Shown here in pieces: positions 32,241 to 43,700 of a DNA stretch of 52,931 nt (the first letter of the stretch is position 1; every line of letters begins with the position of its first letter). Made by a program: the position numbers and the translations under genes. Source of the DNA: Nemertoderma westbladi. Taxonomy: Eukaryota > Xenacoelomorpha > Nemertodermatida > Nemertodermatidae. The stretch lies in assembly GCA_032718475.1 (NCBI GenBank), contig JAUCBJ010008788.1, forward strand, positions 1 through 52,931, in the 5' to 3' direction. The notes under the pieces were generated by a model. That model was not told where the DNA came from and did no database searches. It saw only the letters and a program-made list of their open reading frames with translations.

Positions 32241-33736
32241 TTATTAAATTATTATTTATACTTCAAAAATTTGTGGCACGAAACACATCACACGAAATGG
32301 AATTACAATAAAAGCAGGCCATTTAAAACCATCTTCAATCAATTAATTCAGCACCTTGGAAAACCTAATAAAAAAAATTATTCAAATTTGTTGAATTGAC
32401 AAAGGTGGTTCTGAATTAACGAGACGAGGGTGGACCCAGAGCTATCGGGGTGGTCCCTGAATTAACGAGTGAGGACCCAGAGTTAATAGGGATATTCCCT
32501 GGATTAATAAAAAATAATTAATACCAAAACTAATAACAAAAAAAACACCCAAAATATAATACCAGCAAATACAGAAATATACTCATATTAACAAATAACA
32601 CAAAAATAATTATTTAATAAAAAATTTAATATTGAACTTTTAAAGCTCTAAAATCATAAAGAAAACCCATGAAGGTGTATTCCAATTACAATTGTTCAAC
32701 CCCAGTGATTTTAAAATACACCAGACATGTCAGAGAGCATTGTAAGTATTATTTCCTTTGTGCAAAAATTAATTCTTCTTGATATATTATATGCAAAATT
32801 TTCATGCATATTCAAACAATCAAAAGCGTGAAACCGGTAGTCATACAGCAATTGGATGCTTTAGTAGGATCGGAAACACTCTAGAGAACATTTAAAATAA
32901 ACTTCATCATTCCAAAGTGAATACTTCTTGAGATATAGCCTTTCAAAAAATTAACCAATCATAGACCACGTAGCAAAACCCGACAATCCAACAGCTATAA
33001 AACATCGTCAGTGAGTTAGGGCATACTCCAGAGAATATTCTTAGCTTTCAAACTTCATCCCAAAGTGAAGCAAACTCGAGTTATCGTCGTTCAAAGCATT
33101 AGCCAATCAGGCGCCGTATCTGATGACCACGGTATGGGGGTGACTTGGGACCTCAACGCGAGATTCAGAACACCATCCAAAACATATTCGCATAAAATCT
33201 TATCACTAATTGTCAAGGCCTAGGTAAGTTTTCAGCGTTTGAATATTTGAGCCAATCAGGTGCCAGATACAGTGACCACGGTACGCGCGTGACCTGAGAC
33301 CCCAATGGAAGGTTCAGAGTACTGGCCAAAACATTTTCGCATCAAATTGTACTGTAAAATGTTACTGCATATCAGCAAAGTCACCTACCGGTATTTGATC
33401 AGCAAAAGATCAGGTCTGACTGTGTGATTTGGGTCTGATCATATTTTCCTTTGCATGCATAAGAAGCCCTTCAATGGTCACTATCCGCTACATTGATCTA
33501 ATCCATATCGTCAGATAGCCCGTGTTGCTGTTATAAGATTTATTTTGATTTGGTGCGATTTGGGTAATTTTAGTTTTTTTGGGGTAAACTATGGTATTAA
33601 TAACTTCCAGTAAAATCCCAACGTTAAGAACATTGCTAGAAACGTCAATCATCTATAGCCTACAAACTAAGGGTAACTAACTATCAGCCAGTTACTGTAC
33701 ATGGGCAGATGGGTATACTAAGTACAGGAGTACCCA

Positions 33737-33884
33737 GTACTTGGATATTCCTGTATTGACAATACTCAACTATATGAAGATAGGGTACGTTTTGACTAAA
33801 ATACGGCATCTGATGTAACGTTTTGACTAGGCCTATCTGCCAAAAGAACCTCCACTAAATATGCCATACATGTAGGCCTACCAT
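33737..33884 (+). repeat. Direct repeat, second copy
   Basis: Partner of 32086-32240 in the same orientation, ending in the shared tgtaggcctaccata. It may mark the ends of a non-autonomous element of about 1.8 kb, or a dispersed repeat present twice. Confidence 0.9.
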
Positions 33885-34190
33885 ACCTGCACCGGTGCTC
33901 ACTACAGACTGTGGAGATAGCTACCGGCAAGAGGTGCTTGGTATATAGTTTTAGTCAGTAATGGCATACAGCAACTACTGACTTTATGATTTCATCAAGT
34001 TCATCAAACCAGGCTGACGACTCAGCTGTTTAATTAATTGCAGCCGGAGTGGATAAATTATTAATTAATTTGGGGAACTTTACTAATTAGTAAAATCGTT
34101 AATTAGTTCGATTCAAAAGATTTTAGAGTAATTATCATTTGTAAAATAGTAAACCGCTTTGATACACCTTGTGAATAAGGATTTGGGGGA

Positions 34191-34211
34191 CGGGGGGGCA
34201 AAGCCCCCCCG
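34191..34211. repeat. GC hairpin cgggggggc-aaa-gcccccccg
   Basis: A perfect 9-bp stem with an aaa loop in AT-rich DNA. Function unknown. Confidence 0.9.
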
Positions 34212-34829
34212 CCAATTAGGTAATTAAGTAATTAGTTAATTACTAATTAACGGTAGGAGATACGGCATCGGCGCCAGAGACTTTTTTGTGTAGAATAAAA
34301 TTCCGAACAACTTTGTGATGTTACGTTTTTTCATAGCTCTTAGTGTTTTCGAGTTACGACGCTAATTAGTTTTCGGCTAATTAGTACTAATTAACAGTAA
34401 TAGGAGGGCCATAGCGATGACTGAACTTTTTTTAGATCTTACCGAGATGAACAAAAAAAAACACCGTTGCTAGGGGAAAAACCAAATACTTTTCGAGATA
34501 AATCAATTAGAAATCTTTAATCGCTAATTACTAATTAATTAATTAACAGATTTTTTCCACAAAAACTCCTAGCTATCGCGCTAGGGCCATCTACCAGATC
34601 GCGCAAACAGAATCGTTCTAGCTTTCGCCGTTCTCCTGGAAAAATCCTTTAAAAATCGACCTAAAAAAGATCAAAGCAAAGTGCCTACTTGATAGGTAGG
34701 TCTCTAGACTGTATAAATTATGAGGTTTGAAGTTGGTGTTGATGGTGGGTTCTATGTTCCGTTAAATAGGCTGCAGTATCTATGCCTCATAATTCTCTGT
34801 CGAGCCTTTGGCTCTCCGGTTGCAGCCAG

Positions 34830-35365
34830 ACCATCCAGACTGAGGTGTACAAGAGAACCGTCATCTAGTGATTTTCTAGGAGTTCATAAATGTGACAGAG
34901 CGGCATGTGTCCCCTGTAAAGTATTATTACCTTTAAAATATGTCAGCTCAACAACTAACAAAGCCACAGGGTTTATTTATATAAAGAATGATTTATCTTG
35001 CAATGCTAAAAATGTTATTTATTTAAAAACTTGCCTTAAATGTAACTTATTTGGTATCGGTTCAACAGAGGACTTAAAGCCTAGGATAGCCAACTACAAG
35101 ACAAAGATAATTAATGACAAACCATCGACTGCCATCGACAGACATTTTACTACCTCGGGTCATTCTTACAATGCACACTTCAGAATTACACAATTTGATT
35201 GTCTACCGATCTCAGCAAACATAAACTGAACCGACAAAAACTCAGAATTAAAGAGGGAGAATGGCAGTGCCGGTTGGAAACTTTACAACCAATGGGTTTG
35301 AATGTTCTCAACGAGGCGGTGATCAATAACTTTGGACTTGATGTTTTCAATCCTTAAGAAATATA
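34830..35365 (+). pseudogene. PLE zinc-binding and GIY-YIG endonuclease fragment
   Basis: Encodes SSDFLGVHKCDRAACVPCKV (Cys cluster), LSCNAKNVIYLKTCLKCN, then GIGSTEDLKPRIANYK (GIY-YIG core with Arg) and STAIDRHFTTSGHSYNAHF, followed after a frameshift near 35220 by the usual C-terminal tail ending GLNVLNEA. This is the nuclease half of a Penelope-like element. It may be the missing 3' half of PLE-1 (27000-31735), since the two pieces are collinear at the protein level, or an independent 5'-truncated copy. The first 35 residues of the open frame (34720-34829) look unrelated. Confidence 0.82.
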
Positions 35366-38300
35366 AAGATTAAAGATTCACAGATTTAACAAACTCATTA
35401 GTTGCTAGGGTAGTATTATTATTTGTAGTACAATAATTCTAGAATATCGTTTATTTGAAAAAGATAGAGAGAGCTATCGAAAGCTAATAATAAAAAAATA
35501 AATTTTTAGTGATTGATCATATAAGTTGTCACTTTTTGAATTCTTAAAATATTATTATACTAAAACAACTTGATCTCACACCCTACAGTCATATTCCCTA
35601 ACTTTCTTTACTTAATTTACACTTATATATATATATATATATATGATATGTTGTTAAGCTGCATTGAGCTGCATAAAAACGAGTATGGTGTGATTACTGT
35701 ATAAAATGGGGCGTTACAGACCATAATTACCATTTTAGGTAATTTTTAGCAAAAACATGTGAAGTGGGGGGCAATTTTGTAAATATAAACAAAAACAATT
35801 GTATTTGTAGTTCTGTGAATGAAATATTTTACAGTTAAATTACAAAAAATTAAATTAAATTAAATTAATTTACAGTTATATTTTAAATATATATAGTAGA
35901 TTTAATGTATAAACTAAAGCTATCATTCCTTTCTTTTTTTTCAGCAGTTGCTTCGAATTTTAGAAAGCATCTATACCCTATACACTGCAATCCCATGGCC
36001 ACAGTAGTGTGCAATAAGTCGAGCCAATTAGAGACATCCACATTAGACATCAATACATACATACTATAGGAATCAGCTGATCTCTAGGTATCAGCTGATA
36101 CCAAAATATAGGTAGCCCTCATTATATTTTTCATATTGTTTTTGTTTTAATGTGAAGATGAAACGCGAACGTTGAAAAGCTGTAAGTGAGTCTACATTTT
36201 TGGTTTAGTTTCTATTCATTTGATCAAAAAATTACGTTTTGAAAAGTTTTCTTGCAACCTGAATAACTGTTTCTTACATTTCAAAAGGATTGGTATGTAA
36301 AATATAAAATATGTCGAATCCTGGATCACATTTATGGCCTTGTCCACAGATGTGGACCTCAAACATTTACACCATATTTTTTGGTTGTTTATTATTTTTG
36401 TTTGTTTATTATTTTTGGATTGTACTATTTGTATGGTTGTTATATTTAATTTCCTTAATTTTGCTGCCTCACAAGGTTGAATTCTGTACAAGTCACACTG
36501 TGTTGAACGGGGAGATCAGAGGAAAAAAATATTTACTTCTTGGGATTTTAAAGCACTAGTCTCACATGATATAGCGACCGTTAGCTCAGAGGAGAGCAGT
36601 GGTGGCAATGAGGCTGATAACTCTCCGCCCGTCTCCATCTTAACGACGTTCTGGGCGTCATCTTCCAGAAATAATCTTCCATAATAATGAGATTTAAGGC
36701 AATTATTTTCTGCTATTTTTTATATCGTTTACAGTAGAGGAAGATTTTGAAATTTAAACCGACCAACTGATGGACAGACAGACAGTCACACAGCAAACAG
36801 ACAGTCACACGGCCAATATTAATTATAACCAACATCAGCTTCAGATACCTTCCTTTTGTTATAGTGTATAGTACTAAAGGTTAACATCGTTGTCCTACAA
36901 ACTAACTGAGAATTGCCTAATAAACAGATCTCCTGTGTAGTGTATACATTATTTATTAATTAAAATTTGTCGTTATTCAATAACACTGATATCCATAGGA
37001 ATTAAATTTAGAATGCACATAGGGGAACATTGGGACTTAGGGAAGTTGAACTTTTGGGAGTATGCATCACAGTCCCCACTGCCACATAATGGTACATCCA
37101 CTTCCCATTCCCTGGGTGTACCACTGCATCTGACGAATATCAGAACGTTTTTTTGACGCTAGAAGGCGTATTAGGAAGTTAGATTCATTCATTGTACACT
37201 TGTTGGGACGTCGGGACACTAGAGGATACTGACCTTACTCTTTGACTGCCTAATCTTAAAGACCATCATTGACCCATATTTTTATTGCTAACATACACCC
37301 ACCGGAGTTATAGATTATATGGTTGGTATATGATTGACTACCATAAGATATTGTAATAATCCCAAGGTTTCCTTATTTCGACATCTGCAAGCCTAGGAAT
37401 AAATCTTTGATGATCGTAATGGGAAATTTAGTTAGCCGGAAACTTAATTAAATCGAACGCATTTTTGTGAACCAAAGTCGACATAATGGCGTAGCAATCT
37501 TGGTCAGGTGCGGCTGCAGTGTACAATCAAATTTTATAAGGGTTTGAGTTAATATCCTAATTACCAGGACATACAACCAAATTAAAACATCTGGGCTGAT
37601 GATGTAATTCAATGTCGATTTCTGAATGAAAACAGAGACTAGATAGATAAATTTATACATTATGTAAAAACATTAAAAATACACCAAAATATTATGTACA
37701 TAGGTACTGTCCATCATAACATAATATGTATTCAATAAGTGGCGCCTACGAACATTTTAACAAATTAGGGAACAAATTATCCAAGGTGATTTAAATTTAA
37801 GGGGGGGGGGGGGGGGGGGGGGGTACACCATTTTCGAACAACTCTTCGATTTATCACTCTCAGCGTTTCAAAATTGTTTGGTTTTGGCTAAAATTTTGAA
37901 TATAGGTGCCTAAGATGCTATTATACATGACAGGTCAGAAAAAAAAAATTTCCCTATTTAATATTAGTTAATACTAGTTAACAATAAAAAAACTTGGTTG
38001 CGCTTAAAACCCTAAGGCTTTTACAGTTTTGATTCTAATCACATGAAAGTTTTTTTATATGATAGATCAAAGATGGGGCAACATAACTATCAGGTGAAAT
38101 TTTGTGTAAATCATTCTGCACCGCTAGGTGGCGCTGCAAATTTATGCAAATTTTTAGGTTTGTTATAAATAGTATTAAATTTTATTAACAAAAAAATTTC
38201 GAAAAGTTGTCAGATTCTTTTATGCAGGGTGGCTATGTAGACAATAAAGCTCAGCTTAAGTGACAGGTTGTAAATAAACCTGAATTCAATCTGGAATTGA

Positions 38301-38629
38301 AATCATCCCACGGTTTAGGTTCTGGAATAGACTTCACAATATTATTGGAACTATATTGCACTTTGGCCACTTACAATGATTTAATTGCTTGCTTTTCATT
38401 GGTAACTATAACCATGCTAAACATCATCCTTGTGCCAAAGACAGATGGTGAATAAAGTGACCCCATGCGTGCACCAATGGGCGCTCTGCACCCCCATCTT
38501 GGTACTTGCACGCAAAATTCTCCAAAAAATCCATTTGAAGTAGTATCGATTACGAATTTTCCGATGTTGCTTCGACCTTCTCTAAATTGTAGGCAGCCGC
38601 TTGTTCATTCTTGACAAAAACATAGTTTA
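35366..38629. other. No gene recognised
   Basis: AT-rich DNA. A TA microsatellite lies at 35623-35644. A tRNA A-box-like segment, gttagctcagaggagagcag, at about 36579-36598 has no good B box. A pure run of 23 G lies at 37801-37823. A CTCF-like word is at 38121-38136. An 82-codon frame (36311-36559) has one hydrophobic stretch but no homology I recognise. Confidence 0.45.
37801..37823 (+). repeat. Poly(G) tract, 23 bases
   Basis: Uninterrupted G run; its length is likely to be inexact in assemblies. Confidence 0.95.
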
Positions 38630-39302
38630 GATGTGACAGGATCTGAGTTGGCTTAGGATCCCGACTGGTGTGTTATGTCGTGTTTCGTACGCGTCGCCGC
38701 ATCTCAACTACCACAAAAGGCTGAAAGGTGGAATAATTTCGGCTGGTATAATAAACAGTTTATAGGTTTATCGTTATTAATAATAGCTGATATATAAAGT
38801 ACCAGTAAATACAGCACAATCAGTATATAACACTGGTGATGACTATGGCGACGACGATGGGCAAAACCGTTCAACTTCCACGGTAATTAATAACCAACTG
38901 AACATAATCAATATTGAGTAACAGTTTTATACACATTGCTTAGAAAGCTTATTTCTTCTACCTATATGTTGACCTACCAATAGATACGCGTTAATTGGAC
39001 ACACATTGTCCCTCCATTGGTTGGTTTTCCCTTCACCACTCCCTATTTCCTCTGACCATATGCAAGCTTCCCCCCTGAGATATGTTGGTATCTATATCCA
39101 AACTAGCATTATATTGCCCTGTGTTCCCTTGTTCCCTCCTGGTATGCAATATTATATTGGGTATAATATTGTATACTCGCCTTAGCGCCGGTCACATACC
39201 TGGTATGTCATATTTAGTGTACGTTTAACGCTCTAGTCACATACCTGGTATGTCATGATTATTGTTGATTTCAATACCCGATTATAAGTGGTAGAGCTGT
39301 TG
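38630..39302 (-). repeat. BEL/Pao LTR plus primer-binding region (copy B)
   Basis: Read on the minus strand it starts tgtctacaacagctctacca and ends caccagtcgggatcc, followed by gccaactcagatcctgtcac. The end and following bases parallel the plus-strand copy at 46195-46230 (cgggatcctttgccaacttg, gatcccgtgacag), so this is an LTR followed by a primer-binding-like site, i.e. a 5' LTR. No gag is recognisable to its left. It carries two copies of gacataccaggtatgtgac (near 39190 and 39235), themselves palindromic. Confidence 0.7.
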
Positions 39303-39465
39303 TAGACACCTATATAATTAATTTAGAGCAGTTCCAGGATACAGTAAATAAAAATTAAAAATCGTGTGTATCTGCAGAATGTAAAATGTATCTGCAGTAT
39401 GATGCTGGGTCTATCTGGGACAAAGAGATTCCAAATTAAAAAGTCAATTATGTGCGGGCTGGTGC

Positions 39466-39975
39466 AAACATTATGGCTACCCCCAGTAAATCGACCATGG
39501 CGGTTGTCATGGGCACATTGTCGACATACCAATTCAATTCCAATAGTCCCAGATGAAACCCAGCATCACCCTGCAGATACATTATCCATGTATTCAAAGC
39601 CTACTGGCCAACATTATGGCTACCCCCAGTAAATCGACCATGGCGGTTGTCATGGGCGCATTGTCGATATACCATTTCAATTCCTTTAGTCCCAGGTGAA
39701 ACCCAGCATCACCCTGCAGATACATATTATAAATGTATTCAAATCCTACTGGCCAAAATTATGGCTACCCCCAGTAAATCGACCATGGCGGTTGTCATGG
39801 GCGCATTATCGACATACCATTTCAATTCCTTTAGTCCCAGGTGAAACCCAGCTTCACCCTGCAGATACATATTATAAATGTATTCAAATCCTACTGGCCA
39901 AAATTATGGCTACCCCCAGTAAATCGACCACGGCGGTTGTCATGCGCACATTTCCGACTTACCATTTCCATTCCT
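39466..39975 (+). repeat. Left subterminal tandem array (4 units)
   Basis: Units begin tatggctacccccagtaaat and contain gtcccaggtgaaacccagca and ccctgcagatacat. Starts near 39470, 39611, 39758 and 39901; the last unit is partial. The gtcgacatacca word is repeated in each unit. Tandem subterminal units in inverted orientation at the two ends are likely transposase-binding regions, by analogy with other transposons. Confidence 0.92.
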
Positions 39976-40218
39976 TCTAAGTCCAGCTAATTTGGAGCAG
40001 GTTACAGTACTGCACTAATCACCATACATGAGTGGGAAATTCAAATCAGAGACAGCTGTCATTATGCTGCTATCTTCAGTCTGAACAGCCTTATACAGAG
40101 ACTGATAGAACAGTATACAGGTATATGGTATAATGATTTAGGCTAGGCCTACCAGTTTGAATTCGGGTTTTAGAAGTAGACCTTCTGAACATCTGAAGAA
40201 TGGACTAGAATTATAAGT

Positions 40219-41411
40219 ATGGCTACAAGATACCCTCAACGAAAGCGTCATGCTCCAAGAAGTTACGGATGGGATAAAAGTGATGAGAGCGGGGACTCAA
40301 GTGATTCTAGTGAATCTGAAAGCAGTGATAGTAGTGACGATGACGATATATTGTATCGTATTGCAGATAGCGATACAAGCAGTGATAGTGATAGTGATGA
40401 TGATTACGATATGGATACATGGAATTTTGTTACTCCCACCACTGATAAAGATCCTCCAGTACGACTTTTTGATAGTTCGAAAACAGGTTGGGTGGACGGG
40501 AGAGACACTTCGAGGTTTGATATAGGAGACTATGTAGATCTTTTTATTACAGATAACTTAGTGGATATATTAGTAAGTTGTACAAACCAACGGATACTGC
40601 AGAGAAACCATACAATTGCTAATTCCGCTACCGGTAACTCGACCTCGACTGGTGCGGCCAGCAACTCTGCTACCGGTACCTCAACCTCGACTGGCGCGGC
40701 CAGCAACTCCGCTACCGGTAACTCGACCTCGACTGGCGCAGCCAGCAACTCCGCTACCGCTAACTCGACCTCGACTGGCGCAGCCAGCAACTCCGCTACC
40801 GGTAACTCGACCTCGACTGGCGCAGCCAGCAACTCCGCTACCGGGACCTCGACTGGTGCGGCCAGCAACTCCGCTACCAGTACCTCGACTGGCGCAGCCA
40901 GCAACTCCGCTACCGGTACCTCAACCTCGACTGGTGCGGCCAGCAACTCCGCTACCGGTACCTCGACCTCGACTGGCGCGGCCAGCAACTCCCCGACCGG
41001 CAGTTCTGGAAGGATAAGAAATAAATTTCCAGTGAAATCTGTAAGTTCTGACGAAATGAGGCGTTTCATAGGAATTACCTTTCTAATGGGAATTGTAAGA
41101 AAACCAACTATCCATAGTTACTGGGAAACGCGAGAGAATATTTCAACTCCCCATTTTGCTAAACTGATGGGTAGGGACCGCTATGTGAAAATCTTGCGGT
41201 ATCTAAGGTTCTCCGATATTCGCAATTATCCTCCCGATCTAAAAATTTCACGAATTAACAATTTTCTACAGGAAATGCATATTATTGTAAAGGTTTATGT
41301 AGCTGGCAGGGAATTGTCACTGGATGAGTCGCTACTTCTTCATAAGGGCCGTTTATTTTTCAAACAATATATAAAAACTAAACGTGCCCGTTTTGGGATA
41401 AAGAAATATAT
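40219..41411 (+). pseudogene. piggyBac transposase, N-terminal part
   Basis: The ATG at 40219 starts MATRYPQRKRHAPRSYGWDK, followed by a Ser/Asp/Glu-rich region (residues about 20-70), VDLFITDNLVDILVSCTNQR, then a 14-residue repeat block (positions 40620-40995), then FPVKSVSSDEMRRFIGITFL and HSYWETRENISTPHFAKLMG (DDE_Tnp_1_7 fold) and ELSLDESLLLHKGRLFFKQY, with the first catalytic Asp. The frame is cut by the insertion at 41412. Removing the insertion and one atat duplication restores the frame into the second half, so the gene was intact when the insertion occurred. Confidence 0.9.
40620..40995 (+). repeat. In-frame coding minisatellite in the transposase
   Basis: Nine units of 42 bp (two shortened to 36 bp) encode NSATGNSTSTGAAS with G/N/T/A variation. 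All changes keep the frame, and the unit lies in the linker between the N-terminal piggyBac segment and the first conserved EMRRFIGI block. It is GC-rich in an AT-rich gene. The minus strand is also open, but only as a shadow. Confidence 0.95.
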
Positions 41412-42650
41412 GTGACCTGCTACATAGAAAGGGGGCTTAGGGTCTGGATACTCTATTTTAGGATTTTGGCACTCTATAATGGAAAATTGTTCGCTGAGTC
41501 CGATTCTGAAAACCGTTAAGTCATATCTTTTTTAGTTTTGGAGTTATCCTTACTTTTGTGAACCTATGTCAGACAATGTTGATGCTAATTTTTCACAATT
41601 TATTTAAAAAAATTAGAAGGCCTACTGTATACGTTTGGAAAATTTTAGAACTAAAAAATAATAAAGATACCTTGTAGTACTATTGCACATGAACATTATG
41701 GTTTATTTTAATATTTTTTGATTATTTAATCTATTAATTAGTCATTTTAAGTAATTTAATTAATTAATTAAAAGATTAATTAAATGATTAATTTTTTTTT
41801 TTTAAATTTTTTTTCAGAATTTTAATAGGTTTAGTAAACATACCAGTAGACATTGTAAAAATACCAAAACTGAATTAGGAATTCAACATCAGTTTATTTT
41901 GCTATTATCCTAAGATCATTAAACATAATTGTGATATTTTTTACTATGACCAACAGCCTTGCAGACTGAACATTTTCGGCTCTCTTTTAGTTTCTTATTT
42001 GGTGGTCTCACTTCTACAGATGGATGGCCCAGCAACATCTGGATGATTGTTAGAAACACATAACTGTTTGCTTCCTGCTTTTGTTGGTCGTGGTATATCC
42101 GGTTTCGGACAGACGACAGCTCTAGAGAGTTCAGAAAGACAATAAGGTCTAACCTGTTGTTCATATACTGTAGGTACCACTGGCGTTCTGGTGATAGGCC
42201 TTGTGGCACCTTAGCCACAGGCAAACTTTCGTGTTCGACTAAGAGATCTGGATCCCTTTTCAGTTGTTTCACGGATAGAACATTGAATAACTTCACTAGA
42301 AATCAGTTTCTTCATTATTAATAGCATACAACATGTCTAAATCATCTAATTCTGACTGGTACAGATCCATCATTCAATTACGAGATAACTAAATAACAAT
42401 GCACACTGCACACTGTCAGACTGAATAAAATGTGTACAATAAACTGTAAACAGCTCTAAAAACGTTTTAAATTTCCCGCCAAATATATCTGTAAGGTAGA
42501 CTGTAAACCACCTTTTAACATAGCAATTGTACCTGGACTGAAACAGCGATTAATCTTAAATAAATTCAAAAAAATGTACACTATTTTTAATTGCGTTTTT
42601 CTCGGAATTGTATTTCAGACTGTAAGCCACCTTTCTATGTAGCAGGTCAC
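41412..42650 (-). mobile_element. Unclassified 1239-bp TIR element inserted in piggyBac
   Basis: Begins gtgacctgctacatagaaag and ends with the inverse, ctttctatgtagcaggtcac: 28-bp TIRs with one mismatch (41412-41439, 42623-42650). It is flanked by atat on both sides (41408-41411, 42651-42654). A 4-bp duplication is the only choice that restores the piggyBac frame. It contains one small degraded ORF on the minus strand (42380-41919) and no transposase, so it is non-autonomous. The superfamily is not recognised; 4-bp duplications exclude hAT, Mutator and mariner. Confidence 0.92.
41919..42375 (-). pseudogene. Small zinc-knuckle-like ORF in the TIR element
   Basis: The minus strand starts MMDLYQSELDDLDMLYAINN (about 42375), meets a stop/frameshift after EETDF, and continues in another frame (42296-41919) as QLKRDPDLLVEHESLP, LSPERQWYLQY, and a C-terminal SRKCSVCKAVGHSKKYHNYV. 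The C-x2-C-x4-H-x4-H spacing resembles a zinc knuckle. The open frame at 42296 has no ATG (it opens with GTG). I do not recognise the family; it could be the remnant of the C-terminus of the parent element's transposase. Confidence 0.5.
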
Positions 42651-42654
42651 ATAT

Positions 42655-43595
42655 ATTGACTGCCAGTAACGGTTACATGCTTGCATCATTTATATACTTC
42701 GGTAAGGAATCCCCAGAAACACTACAATGTAATGAGCCACTAATTGACACTTTATCTAAATCAGATAAGGTTGTGGTGACATTACTTAGTAAGGCGGGAT
42801 ACCTGGACAAAGGGTATCATCTAAGTGTGGATAATTGGTACATGAGTGTCAGACTTGCGCTATTTTTGCACAATAGATGCACTGGTATCCGGGGAACAAT
42901 AAAATCAAACCGGGGGATACCGGAACTACTTACTGATACAGTTATGCAGCCCATAAACTCTGCATTTACGAGAAATAAGGAGGGACGCGGCCCTGTACTC
43001 GCCATAAAGTACTGTGATAAAAAGGATGTGTTCTTTATATCAACAATTGACAACGCTTCACTGGTTGACAAGAAGCGTCATGTCTGTCATGAGTTACAGT
43101 TGACTGAATTCAAAAAACCAGTGGCAATAGAAAAATATAATAAATATATGGGCGGAGTCGATGTTACCGACCAAATGATATCATCTTGCACAGCTACACG
43201 TAAATCTCAAACATGGTTTACAAAAGTTGGCCTGAATTATCTTCATCGCTTACTATTGAACAGCTTTCTCCTATATCGGTCAGAAAAGAAATTGAAATAT
43301 CTGAATTTCGACTGCTATCTACTAGATGCGATTGATCATTTAACCAAAGTACCTACAAGACGAAAATCATATAGCAGTCGTAAATCATCTTTACCACCAC
43401 GCCTAGAGCTAGAAGGACACAAACTAGAGAAATTAGATCCTACGACTAAAACTAAACGTCCGCAGAAAAGTTGTCGGGTCTGTTGGCAGAACAAGATACG
43501 GATACGGTTTGCCCTAGGTGCCCTGGTAAACCTGGACTGTGTACTGGGTGTTTCTTGAAATATAAGCACGTTGATGTTACATGAATTTATGTTTA
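42655..43595 (+). pseudogene. piggyBac transposase, C-terminal part
   Basis: Continues the DDE domain: ASNGYMLASFIYFGKE, GYHLSVDNWYMSVRLALFLH (second catalytic Asp), TGIRGTIKSNRGIPELL, and EKYNKYMGGVDVTDQMISSC (third Asp). The C-terminal cysteine-rich zinc-binding domain starts with SCRVC but a 1-nt frameshift near 43490 moves the remaining cysteines (VCPRCPGKPGLCTGCF, to a TGA near 43584) into another frame. All three catalytic residues are therefore preserved; the lesions are the insertion and this late frameshift. The open frame that ends at 43558 is the frameshifted product. Confidence 0.9.
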
Positions 43596-43700
43596 GTTTC
43601 AATGTTTCAATAAAACGGTGACTTTTTAATATACCTATTGATTTGCAAACCACCATTTGATTGATTTATAATTTGTTGAATATACCTATTGTATTTGATA

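Larger units (their letters stand above)
31736..34829. other. Repeat-rich insert or spacer without genes
   Basis: No protein-coding signature; the 73-codon frame at 32178-32399 has no motif. Structure seen: a perfect hairpin at 32000-32033, a pair of about 150-bp direct repeats (32086-32240, 33737-33884), a diverged tandem segment containing gccaatcaggcgcc / gccaatcaggtgcc (33101-33350), a G/C hairpin at 34191-34211 and blocks rich in ctaattaattaa (34030-34560). It separates two PLE pieces that could once have been contiguous. Confidence 0.55.

Noticed and set aside
32086-33884. LTR retrotransposon bounded by the 150-bp direct repeats
   Set aside because: No TG...CA ends, primer-binding site, coding region or target duplication; kept only as a repeat pair.
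36311-36559. An 82-codon ORF with a hydrophobic segment
   Set aside because: Hydrophobicity comes from T-rich sequence; no signal, homology or gene structure is visible.
40530-41069. A 179-codon minus-strand ORF with AELLAAPVE repeats
   Set aside because: Antisense reading of the piggyBac coding minisatellite.
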